15,675 bases of DNA from JACKOD01 sp041591635. GTDB taxonomy: Bacteria > Pseudomonadota > Gammaproteobacteria > Pseudomonadales > Oleiphilaceae. Shown here one piece after another: positions 1 to 6,399 of the stretch; the stretch's first letter is position 1; every line of letters starts with the position of its first letter. The stretch spans positions 1 to 15,675 of the forward strand of contig JBFHRO010000061.1 in NCBI GenBank assembly GCA_041591635.1. The letters run 5' to 3'. The notes below the pieces were generated by a model. That model ran no database searches, had not been told where the DNA came from, and worked only from the letters and a program-made list of their open reading frames with translations. Position numbers and translations under genes: made by a program.

Positions 1-570
1 ATCCGTTGCCCAAAATGTATCTCCGATTGTCGTCCGGGTCAGAATCTGCCACGCCGACCCCCAGTCGGGGGAGGCCTGAATATGCAGCTCGATCAGGCGT
101 TGCGTTCCCGCTGCCGCCGAGGGGGCACTGGCAATGGAAAAAAACGCCGGTTCGCGCTCGGGCAACTCCACCGCCAGATACTGACCCGGCGAAAAACCGA
201 CCTTTTTGCCTGCCGGAAGCCGCAGCAGAACACGAAACACCTCATGACTGAGTGCTTCCACAGAGACAAGCTGACAAGACACGGACAACACAGGCCACTC
301 GCCTCTATCCAGCACATTGGCCATTTCAACCTCACAATCTGTCAGTGGTATGACATTACACAGCAACACCTTTTCGCCCGGCTGCCGGTATTCCTGTCCT
401 GAGCGCCGATCCTTGCACCGGCCTGCGCGCAGCACACCTTCGCAGTACTCACAGACACCGTTGCGGCAACTCACCGGAATACGGATACCCGCACGAAACG
501 CTCCCTCGTACAGGTCCTGACCGACGAGGCACTCGTAGTTGATCTGCCTGGGCAACAAACGTATCTTCAA
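1..570 (-). CDS. 2Fe-2S ferredoxin-domain flavin oxidoreductase (CDP-6-deoxy-3,4-glucoseen reductase-like), 3' part outside window
   Basis: Only the first 190 codons are inside the window; the gene runs off the left edge without a stop. The N-terminal ~90 residues form a plant-type ferredoxin domain with a C-x4-C-x2-C cluster (CRNGVCEYC) followed by a fourth cysteine in LLCN, the ligands of a 2Fe-2S centre. After it comes the start of an FNR-like FAD domain, with the segment GQYLAVELPE and a degenerate FAD-binding stretch EPAFFSIAS. The missing part should hold the NAD(P)H domain. Relatives are commonly annotated CDP-6-deoxy-3,4-glucoseen reductase, but no deoxysugar genes are nearby, so that substrate is doubtful. 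Its place after ubiD recalls fre beside ubiD in E. coli; supplying reduced flavin or electrons to UbiX/UbiD or quinone metabolism is inference. I chose the TTG start at 570 because a strong Shine-Dalgarno precedes it. An in-frame ATG at 591 has none at the right spacing. Confidence 0.8.
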   Translation of the reverse strand, partial: MKIRLLPRQINYECLVGQDLYEGAFRAGIRIPVSCRNGVCEYCEGVLRAGRCKDRRSGQEYRQPGEKVLLCNVIPLTDCEVEMANVLDRGEWPVLSVSCQLVSVEALSHEVFRVLLRLPAGKKVGFSPGQYLAVELPEREPAFFSIASAPSAAAGTQRLIELHIQASPDWGSAWQILTRTTIGDTFWATD

Positions 571-574
571 AACA

Positions 575-581
575 CCCCTCC
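575..581 (-). promoter_or_regulatory. Ribosome binding site deciding a TTG start
   Basis: On the minus strand GGAGGGG lies 4 nt (its GGAGG core 6 nt) before the TTG at 570. It sits inside the reading frame if the ATG at 591 were used, which argues that translation begins at TTG 570. Seen in the sequence; the start choice is inference. Confidence 0.5.
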
Positions 582-624
582 GATCAGGCATCTCACGACA
601 AACCCGGCAGCGACTGGGTTATTT

Positions 625-641
625 CCAAGTAATTTACTTGG
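625..641. promoter_or_regulatory. 17-bp perfect dyad, probable operator
   Basis: CCAAGTAA-T-TTACTTGG is a perfect inverted repeat with 8-bp arms around a single base. With a 1-nt centre it cannot fold into a normal RNA hairpin, so a dimeric DNA-binding protein is the likelier reader. It begins 2 nt downstream of a TATAAT box on the minus strand, covering the expected transcription start of the flavin reductase gene. That is a typical repressor position. The regulator is unknown. Confidence 0.5.
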
Positions 642-643
642 TC

Positions 644-674
644 ATTATACATGATCTATATCAAGACTTGACCA
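644..674 (-). promoter_or_regulatory. Candidate promoter for the flavin reductase gene
   Basis: A consensus TATAAT (649 to 644) overlaps the ubiD stop codon. The best -35 match, TGGTCA (674 to 669), is 19 nt away, which is long, so the promoter may depend on an activator or be weak. The perfect -10 and the dyad right behind it support a promoter separate from ubiD. Confidence 0.4.
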
Positions 675-2117
675 GAGATCATCAATGCGCCGTTTGACCT
701 CCGGGGTCATCTCGATCGTGCGCCCCCACTCCCGCGTGGTTTCTCCCGGCCATTTGTGCGTGGCGTCGAGCCCCATTTTCGACCCCAGGCCCGACACGGG
801 CGAGGCAAAGTCCAGGTAATCAATGGGGGTGTTATCCACCAGCACCGTATCGCGCAGCGGATCCATCCGGGTGGTAATGGCCCAGATCACATCCTGCCAG
901 TTGCGGGCGTTGACATCCTCATCGGTCACTATCACAAACTTGGTGTACATGAACTGGCGCAAAAACGACCAGACTCCCATCATCACCCGCTTGGCATGAC
1001 CGGCATACTGCTTGCGGATGGTGACCACCGCCAGACGATAGGAACAACCCTCGGGCGGCAGATAGAAGTCCACGATCTCGGGAAACTGCTTTTGCAAAAT
1101 GGGAATGAATACCTCATTGAGCGCCAACCCCAAAATCGCCGGCTCGTCGGGCGGGCGCCCCGTGTAAGTGCTGTGATAGATCGGGTTTTTGCGGTGGGTC
1201 ATGGATTCGACCGTAAACACCGGAAATTCACCCACTTCGTTGTAATAGCCGGTGTGGTCGCCAAAGGGCCCTTCCGGAGCCCGATCATCGGGGTAAATAA
1301 AGCCTTCAAGAATGATCTCGGCACTGGCCGGCACCTGCAAATCACTCAGTCGGGCCGCAGCCAGCTCGGTTTTGCTACCGCGCAGCAAACCGGCAAAGGC
1401 ATATTCCGACAGGCTATCGGGCACCGGCGTCACCGCACCAAGAATGGTGGCCGGGTCGGCGCCCAGTGCCACCGCCACGGGAAACGGCTTGCCCGGATAC
1501 TTCAGGCACCAGTCCCGATAATCCAGTGCGCCGCCCCGGTGGGACAACCAGCGCATGATCAAGCGGTTGCGGCCAATCAGTTGCTGGCGATAAATGCCCA
1601 GGTTCTGCCGCTCTTTTTCGGGCCCGCGAGTGATCACCAGAGGCCAGGTCACCAAGGGGCCTGCATCGCCAGGCCAACAGGTCTGAATCGGGATCTGGAA
1701 CAAATCGACCTGCTCCTTTTCGATCACCACCTCCTGACAGGGGGCCGACCGTACCACTTTGGGCCCCATGTGCATCACCTGGCGAAATACCGGCAGCTTT
1801 TGCCAGGCATCCTTGAGGCCCTTGGGTGGCTCCGGCTCTTTGAGAAAGGCCAGCAGCTTGCCCACCTCGCGCAGCGCGCCAATATCGGCCTCGCCCATTC
1901 CCATGGCCACGCGCCGCGTGGTACCAAAAAGATTCGCCAGCACGGGCATGCGGTAACCGCGGGGGTTCTCAAACAAGAGTGCAGGCCCTCCCATGCGCAA
2001 GGTGCGATCACAGATCTCGGTCATTTCAAGATAAGGGTCGACCACCTGTGTGACACGCTTGAGTTCGCCCGAACGCTCAAGCTGGGCAATAAAATCTCTT
2101 AAATCCCGGTATTTCAT
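645..2117 (-). CDS. ubiD: UbiD, prenylated-FMN 3-polyprenyl-4-hydroxybenzoate decarboxylase
   Basis: 490 residues, the usual length of proteobacterial UbiD. It decarboxylates 3-octaprenyl-4-hydroxybenzoate to the polyprenylphenol in ubiquinone synthesis, using prenylated FMN made by UbiX, and works at the cytoplasmic side of the membrane. Visible family features are NLGIYRQQ around 172-179 (metal/cofactor region), GGALDYRDWC at 195-204, and EGPFGDHTGYY at 282-292. The last contains the conserved acidic pair E282 and D287, spaced as the catalytic acids of this family (E277/E282 in Fdc1). The ATG at 2117 is preceded by AAGG at about 7 nt. The gene follows rho on the same strand, but a good intrinsic terminator separates them, so it probably has its own promoter in the short gap 2118-2173. 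I could not pick one with confidence. No frameshift or missing motif is seen. Confidence 0.96.
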   Translation of the reverse strand: MKYRDLRDFIAQLERSGELKRVTQVVDPYLEMTEICDRTLRMGGPALLFENPRGYRMPVLANLFGTTRRVAMGMGEADIGALREVGKLLAFLKEPEPPKGLKDAWQKLPVFRQVMHMGPKVVRSAPCQEVVIEKEQVDLFQIPIQTCWPGDAGPLVTWPLVITRGPEKERQNLGIYRQQLIGRNRLIMRWLSHRGGALDYRDWCLKYPGKPFPVAVALGADPATILGAVTPVPDSLSEYAFAGLLRGSKTELAAARLSDLQVPASAEIILEGFIYPDDRAPEGPFGDHTGYYNEVGEFPVFTVESMTHRKNPIYHSTYTGRPPDEPAILGLALNEVFIPILQKQFPEIVDFYLPPEGCSYRLAVVTIRKQYAGHAKRVMMGVWSFLRQFMYTKFVIVTDEDVNARNWQDVIWAITTRMDPLRDTVLVDNTPIDYLDFASPVSGLGSKMGLDATHKWPGETTREWGRTIEMTPEVKRRIDDLWSSLDIDHV

Positions 2118-2173
2118 CGCATTGCCTTAGATTCGATCCGCACGTTACGCGCTGGCCAACATGGGCCCGCCAG

Positions 2174-2201
2174 AAAACGCAAAACGGGCCATCAAGGCCC
2201 G
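2174..2201 (-). terminator. Rho-independent terminator downstream of rho
   Basis: On the minus strand CGGGCC-TTGAT-GGCCCG forms a 6-bp all-GC stem with a 5-nt loop (2201 to 2185). It is followed by TTTTGCGTTTT (2184 to 2174). It lies 38 bp after the rho stop codon and before ubiD, so the gene for the Rho factor ends at an intrinsic terminator rather than depending on Rho itself. Confidence 0.8.
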
Positions 2202-2239
2202 CCAGCAAGGTTCACGACCGGTAACGGCCGCAGGCGCGA

Positions 2240-3502
2240 CTAGCGCTTTTTCATCGACTGGAAAAACTCGTCGTTGGTCTTGGTGTCCTTGAGCTTGTCG
2301 AGCAGGAACTCGACCGCCGCCGTATCATCGTCCATCTGGTGCAACAACTTGCGCAAGATCCAGATACGCGCCAGATCATCCTCAGACATCAGCATGTCTT
2401 CGCGCCGCGTACCCGAACGCCGGATGTTGATGGCCGGATACACGCGTTTTTCCGAAATCTTGCGATCCAGATGCACTTCCATGTTACCTGTGCCCTTGAA
2501 CTCTTCGTAAATCACCTCGTCCATTTTGGAACCGGTATCGACCAGAGCCGTGGCGATAATGGTGAGACTGCCGCCTTCTTCCACATTGCGCGCTGCACCA
2601 AAGAAGCGCTTGGGTCGCTCGAGCGCGTGCGCATCCACACCGCCGGTCAGCACTTTGCCCGACGACGGAATGATGGTGTTATAGGCTCGCGCCAAACGGG
2701 TAATGGAATCCAGCAGAATCACCACATCTTTTTTGTGTTCAACCAGACGCTTGGCTTTTTCGATGACCATTTCGGCCACCTGCACGTGACGGCTTGGCGG
2801 TTCGTCAAAGGTACTTGCAATCACCTCGCCGCGCACCGAGCGCTGCATTTCGGTCACTTCTTCCGGACGTTCATCAATCAGCAACACTATCATGTGACAT
2901 TCGGGGTTATTGCGCGTCACCGCCTGGGCAATATTCTGCATCAGCAGGGTTTTCCCCGCCTTTGGGGGCGATACGATCAACCCGCGCTGACCCTTGCCGA
3001 TAGGCGCGACCAGATCAAGAATACGCGCAGACAGGTCTTCGGTGCTGCCGTTGCCGGCTTCGAGCCGCAGGCGTTCATTGGGAAACAGCGGGGTGAGGTT
3101 TTCGAACAGAATCTTGTTGCGGGCATTTTCGGGGCGATCAAAGTTGATATTGTCGACCTTGAGCAGGGCAAAATAGCGCTCGCCCTCCTTGGGTGGCCGG
3201 ATCTTGCCGGAAATGGAGTCGCCCGTTCTCAGGTTAAACCGGCGAATCTGGCTGGGCGAGACATAGATATCGTCAGGGCCGGCCAGATAGGAGCAATCGC
3301 CAGAACGCAGAAACCCGAAACCGTCCTGCAGGATTTCCAGTACGCCATCACCATAAATGTCTTCACCGCTTTTGGCGTGTTTTTTAAGAATGGAGAAAAT
3401 GACATCCTGTTTGCGCGAACGCGCCATGTTTTCAAGCTGCATGCCTTCGGCAATCTGCAGTAGTTCGGTAACAGCTTTTTGCTTTAACTCGGTAAGATTC
3501 AT
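2240..3502 (-). CDS. rho: Transcription termination factor Rho
   Basis: 420 residues, against 419 in E. coli. This hexameric RNA-dependent ATPase/translocase releases RNA polymerase from untranslated transcripts. The N-terminal Rho domain (about 1-45) is followed by a cold-shock-like RNA-binding domain with the RNP-like stretch DGFGFLRSG (60-68). The ATPase core has the Walker A region SPPKAGKT (178-185), a Walker B VVILLDS (260-266), the Q-loop LTGGVDA (285-291) and an R-loop GTGSKMDE-like segment (here DTGSKMDE). The ATG at 3502 has no clear Shine-Dalgarno, although the MNLTELKQK start is the standard one. The leader of about 150-200 nt upstream is AT-rich and rather unstructured. In E. coli such a leader mediates autogenous attenuation by Rho; that is inference here. 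trxA, often upstream of rho, is replaced by the divergent moaB. Confidence 0.98.
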   Translation of the reverse strand: MNLTELKQKAVTELLQIAEGMQLENMARSRKQDVIFSILKKHAKSGEDIYGDGVLEILQDGFGFLRSGDCSYLAGPDDIYVSPSQIRRFNLRTGDSISGKIRPPKEGERYFALLKVDNINFDRPENARNKILFENLTPLFPNERLRLEAGNGSTEDLSARILDLVAPIGKGQRGLIVSPPKAGKTLLMQNIAQAVTRNNPECHMIVLLIDERPEEVTEMQRSVRGEVIASTFDEPPSRHVQVAEMVIEKAKRLVEHKKDVVILLDSITRLARAYNTIIPSSGKVLTGGVDAHALERPKRFFGAARNVEEGGSLTIIATALVDTGSKMDEVIYEEFKGTGNMEVHLDRKISEKRVYPAINIRRSGTRREDMLMSEDDLARIWILRKLLHQMDDDTAAVEFLLDKLKDTKTNDEFFQSMKKR

Positions 3503-3836
3503 GGTTTGGCTATAACAACTAATAAGAAGAGGAAGGTTGAAGGAACGGAATTCGAAATTTTATGATTTTATGGAAGTCTGAGAGGAACAACGATAGCGCA
3601 TAGTAGACTTACAAAGGCAAGACTAGCGCGAAAATTAATAATAATCCAGATATTTGCCGTTATTTATCCAAATTGCCGCCAACGCCCGCCGCTACTGGCC
3701 GCAGCGGGCCATCTCCGGGACTCGGGCTTTTATTGATCTGGGCAAAATAGCCCACCCGGCGGGAATGGTAGTATCATCGGCTTCACAGAACCTGGCTGCC
3801 CGTTCCATTTATTCCTGCTCCCCCGTGAGGCTCCCG
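3503..3836. other. Divergent rho/moaB intergenic region (334 bp)
   Basis: No gene is seen. The half next to rho (about 3503-3660) is clearly AT-richer than its surroundings and should hold the rho leader and promoter. Several weak -10-like hexamers occur (for example TAAAAT on the minus strand near 3565), but none has a convincing -35 at 16-18 nt. The half next to moaB is GC-rich. It holds a small inverted repeat TGGGC-AAAATA-GCCCA (3739-3754) followed by CCCGGCGGG, which could form structure in the moaB leader. The frame of moaB stays open back to a TTG at 3654, but that stretch lacks a family match. Confidence 0.5.
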
Positions 3837-4397
3837 ATGAGTGCTACCAAAGAATTTGTCTCGCTTAATGTTGCCGTACTGACGGTTTCCGATACCCGTT
3901 CCTACGACAGTGACACCTCTGGCCAGTGCCTGGTCGACAACCTGACCGAAGCCGGTCACCGACTGATTGATCGCCAGCTCATTCCCGACGACATCTACCA
4001 GATGCGGGCCGTGGTCTCGGGCTGGATTGCCAACCCCGAAGTTCATGCCGTGCTGGTAACCGGCGGCACCGGTTTTACCGACAGAGACAGCACCCCAGAA
4101 GCACTGACCCCGCTTTTTGACAAGGAAGTCAAGGGCTTTGGCGAGCTGTTTCGGCAAAACTCGTTCAGCGAAATCGGCTCCTCTACGATTCAGTCCCGTG
4201 CATTTGCCGGCCTTGCCAACCGCACCGTGATTTTTTGTCTGCCCGGCTCCACGGGGGCCTGCCGCACCGGCTGGACCATTATCAAGGAGCAACTCGACAG
4301 CCGCCATCGCCCTTGCAACTTCGTCGGCCTGCTCGTCAAGGGCGAGCACAACCATACGCCCGCCAGCGTCAAACCCTACTGCGGGCCACGCTCATGA
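3837..4397 (+). CDS. moaB: MoaB/MogA-family molybdopterin adenylyltransferase
   Basis: 186 residues, slightly longer than E. coli MoaB. This family adenylylates molybdopterin before Mo insertion. The E. coli MoaB protein itself is poorly active, but this is the only such protein in the window, so it probably serves that step. Visible motifs are the NVAVLTVSDTRS start (11-22), VTGGTGFTDRDSTPEA (74-89), which is the substrate-binding GGTG loop plus TPEA, and VIFCLPGSTGACRTGW (131-146). MoaB rather than Mog is suggested by TDRDSTPEA and the C-terminal HNHTPASVKPYCG. The ATG at 3837 has GTGAGG 6 nt upstream and matches the family start. The stop overlaps the moeA start as ATGA, indicating translational coupling. 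It is the first gene of moaB-moeA-moaD-moaE. Confidence 0.92.
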   Translation: MSATKEFVSLNVAVLTVSDTRSYDSDTSGQCLVDNLTEAGHRLIDRQLIPDDIYQMRAVVSGWIANPEVHAVLVTGGTGFTDRDSTPEALTPLFDKEVKGFGELFRQNSFSEIGSSTIQSRAFAGLANRTVIFCLPGSTGACRTGWTIIKEQLDSRHRPCNFVGLLVKGEHNHTPASVKPYCGPRS

Positions 4398-5620
4398 GTT
4401 GCTGCGACAAGGACGGCCTGCGCTCGGTCGACAGCATGCTGGCAGACTTGCTGACCCACACCGGCCAGTTACCCGCCGTTGAAGAAGTCGGGCTTGATGC
4501 GGCACTTGGCCGGGTGCTGGCTGCGCCGGTGGTTTCGAAGGTTGATGTCCCCCCTCAGGACAACAGCGCCGTTGACGGTTATGCCATCAACACCGAGTAC
4601 CTCGACGATGCCCGCACTGCCTTCCCCGTTTCGCAACGCATTCCCGCCGGCGCCGTGCCCGCCCCGCTGGCTCCGGCCACGGCCGCACGCATTTTCACCG
4701 GAGCAACCATTCCCGCCGGAGCCAATGCGGTCGTAATGCAGGAAGACTGCCAGTTACACCAGGAACAGGTCAGTGTCCCCAACCAGGTGCAGGTGCACGC
4801 CAATATTCGCCCGCGCGGTCAGGACATTCGCAGCGGCGAGGTGATTCTGGAGGCCGGCAATCGCCTGCGTCCCCAGGAGCTGGGATTGCTGGCCTCTGTT
4901 GGTGTTGCCCGGGTACAGGTATTCCGGCGCCTGAAAGTTGCCATCATTTCCTCGGGCGATGAACTCATCGAACCGGGACAGCCACTGGCGCCCGGGCAGA
5001 TTTACAATTCCAACCGCTATCAGTTGCAAGGTCTGCTGCAGTGCCTGAACTGCGAGATTATGGATCTGGGTATCATTGCGGACGATCTCGACGCCACCCG
5101 CCAAGCCCTTTTGCAGGCCGCCGAAACCGCGGATGTCATCATTACCAGCGGTGGCGTGTCGGTTGGCGAAGAAGATCATATCAAAGCCGCCATCAGCGAA
5201 TTGGGCGAGCTGAACCTGTGGCGTCTTGCCATCAAGCCGGGCAAACCGTTCGCATTCGGCAAGATAAGGAACACACCTATTCTGGGCCTGCCTGGTAATC
5301 CGGGGGCAGTATTCGTCACCTTTTGTGTTCTGGCACGCCCCTTTTTGCTGAAAAAGCAGGGCGCCAGCCAGATCGCGCCCCAAGGCTATCCCTTGCCGCT
5401 GGGCTTTGGCATTCGCAAAGCCGCCGGCCGGCGTGAATACCTGCGCGCCAAGCTGGCGCTGTGTGACGGCAAGCTGACGATTTGCAAACATCCCAACCAG
5501 AGTTCAGGCGTGCTCAGTTCAGCCGTGTGGAGCGACGGGCTGGCGGTGATTCCCGAACACACGGCCCCGGCCGAAGGCACGCCGATTGAATTCATTCCCT
5601 TTAGCGCGTTATTTTCGTGA
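4394..5620 (+). CDS. moeA: Molybdopterin molybdenumtransferase MoeA
   Basis: 408 residues, near the 411 of E. coli MoeA. It inserts molybdate into adenylylated molybdopterin, releasing AMP and giving Mo-molybdopterin. Landmarks in order are PPQDNSAVDGYAI (53-65, containing the conserved D61), FTGATIPAGANAVVMQED (101-118), PRGQDIRSGE (140-149, D144), the MoCF-biosynthesis domain motif ISSGDELIEPGQ (185-196), TSGGVSVGEEDH (251-262) and GLPGNPGAVFVTF (298-310). These correspond to the active-site residues of the E. coli enzyme (D59, D142, E188, D259), all retained. The C-terminal domain IV is complete. The start ATG overlaps the moaB stop by 4 bp (ATGA). It is followed by a 46-bp gap with a strong hairpin before moaD. 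Confidence 0.97.
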   Translation: MSCCDKDGLRSVDSMLADLLTHTGQLPAVEEVGLDAALGRVLAAPVVSKVDVPPQDNSAVDGYAINTEYLDDARTAFPVSQRIPAGAVPAPLAPATAARIFTGATIPAGANAVVMQEDCQLHQEQVSVPNQVQVHANIRPRGQDIRSGEVILEAGNRLRPQELGLLASVGVARVQVFRRLKVAIISSGDELIEPGQPLAPGQIYNSNRYQLQGLLQCLNCEIMDLGIIADDLDATRQALLQAAETADVIITSGGVSVGEEDHIKAAISELGELNLWRLAIKPGKPFAFGKIRNTPILGLPGNPGAVFVTFCVLARPFLLKKQGASQIAPQGYPLPLGFGIRKAAGRREYLRAKLALCDGKLTICKHPNQSSGVLSSAVWSDGLAVIPEHTAPAEGTPIEFIPFSALFS

Positions 5621-5621
5621 G

Positions 5622-5643
5622 TCGGCCCGGGCGATCGGGCCGA
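5622..5643 (+). other. Intra-operon hairpin between moeA and moaD
   Basis: TCGGCCCG-GGCGAT-CGGGCCGA is a perfect 8-bp, GC-rich inverted repeat with a 6-nt loop, starting directly after the moeA stop codon. What follows (AATTCACC) is not a U-tract, so it should not terminate as a classical intrinsic terminator. It could act as an mRNA 3'-end protector or processing site, or dampen expression of moaD-moaE relative to moeA. The moaD ribosome binding site lies outside the stem. Confidence 0.6.
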
Positions 5644-5666
5644 AATTCACCCCGGAGTAGTCTGTT

Positions 5667-5915
5667 GTGAACGTATTATTTTTTGCCAGCCTCAGAGAAC
5701 AATTGCAGTGCGCCCAAACCCAGGTGCCCGACCTGCCTTGCGGCAGCACGGTTCGGGAACTGATGCAGCACCTGGTCGCGCGCGGCGAGCCCTGGAGCAG
5801 CGCCTTCGCCGATGCCCGTGTGCTGGCGGCGGTAAACCAGGAAATGGTGAGCCTCGACACCCCCGTACAAGCCGGTGATGAAGTAGCCTTCTTCCCCCCC
5901 GTGACCGGAGGCTGA
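5667..5915 (+). CDS. moaD: MoaD, small sulfur-carrier subunit of molybdopterin synthase
   Basis: 82 residues with the ubiquitin-like MoaD pattern: MNVLFFASLRE at the start, DEVAFFPPVTGG at the end. The terminal Gly-Gly is adenylylated by MoeB-type enzymes and thiocarboxylated, then donates sulfur inside the MoaD2-MoaE2 synthase that turns cPMP into molybdopterin. The start is GTG at 5667, with GGAG (5654-5657) 9 nt upstream. An upstream TTG is immediately followed by TGA in its frame, so GTG is the only sensible choice. The gene ends 1 bp before moaE, and the codons for the C-terminal glycines double as part of the moaE ribosome binding site. moaA, moaC and moeB are not in the window. Confidence 0.95.
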   Translation: MNVLFFASLREQLQCAQTQVPDLPCGSTVRELMQHLVARGEPWSSAFADARVLAAVNQEMVSLDTPVQAGDEVAFFPPVTGG

Positions 5916-5916
5916 C

Positions 5917-6399
5917 ATGATCCGGATTCAAGAGCAGGACTTCGACATCCAGACCGAAACCCAGGCCCTGCGCGCTGCCGATGCACAAACCGGTGCGCTG
6001 TGCTGCTTTACCGGGCTGGTCCGGGCCTTTGGTGATCGCACCGATCTGGCCGGGCTCTTTCTGGAGCACTACCCGGGCATGACCGAGAAATCGCTCGAGG
6101 CTATCGTGGCGCAGGCCAAGAGCCGCTGGTCAGTGCAGGAGGTTCGCGTCATCCACCGTATCGGCACCCTCATGCTGGGCGAACAGATCGTGTTTGTGGG
6201 CGTCAGCAGCGCGCACCGGCAAGCCGCTTTCGCGGCCTGCGAATTCATTATGGATTACCTGAAGGTACAGGCACCCTTCTGGAAAAAGGAACTGATCCGG
6301 GATGGCACCCAGCACTGGGTGGATGCCAAGCAAAGCGACGATCAGCGCGCCAGCCGCTGGGACTCAGACCAGAGCTTCGGTGCCGATGACCAGGGTTAG
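5917..6399 (+). CDS. moaE: MoaE, catalytic subunit of molybdopterin synthase
   Basis: 160 residues; E. coli MoaE is about 150. It binds cPMP and receives sulfur from MoaD. The conserved FTGLVR (31-36), LEHYPGM (49-55), HRIGTLMLGE (80-89), SSAHR (97-101) and LKVQAPFWKKE (115-125) are present. K116 and K123 have the spacing of the catalytic lysines K119/K126 of E. coli, and R36, H100 and R101 are retained. CCGGAGG, 5 nt before the ATG, lies within the end of moaD, so synthesis of the two subunits is coupled. The last 36 bp overlap the 3' end of the convergent mutarotase gene. The C-terminus (SDDQRASRWDSDQ and beyond) is variable in the family. Confidence 0.96.
   Translation: MIRIQEQDFDIQTETQALRAADAQTGALCCFTGLVRAFGDRTDLAGLFLEHYPGMTEKSLEAIVAQAKSRWSVQEVRVIHRIGTLMLGEQIVFVGVSSAHRQAAFAACEFIMDYLKVQAPFWKKELIRDGTQHWVDAKQSDDQRASRWDSDQSFGADDQG

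Noticed and set aside
756..2102. Long open frame of 448 codons on the plus strand, antisense to ubiD
   Set aside because: It mirrors ubiD in a GC-rich genome, has no recognisable domain and is rich in His/Gln/Arg as expected from an antisense frame.
2339..3463. Open frame of 374 codons on the plus strand, antisense to rho
   Set aside because: Rho is unmistakable on the other strand; this frame has no domain and an antisense-like composition.
3733..3746. FNR/Anr-like box (TTGAT-CTGG-GCAAA) upstream of moaB
   Set aside because: Only the left half fits TTGAT-N4-ATCAA; the right half matches two of five bases.
3654..3836. Upstream extension of moaB from a TTG, 61 more residues
   Set aside because: It has no ribosome binding site and no family similarity, while ATG 3837 has GTGAGG at good spacing and matches the family N-terminus.
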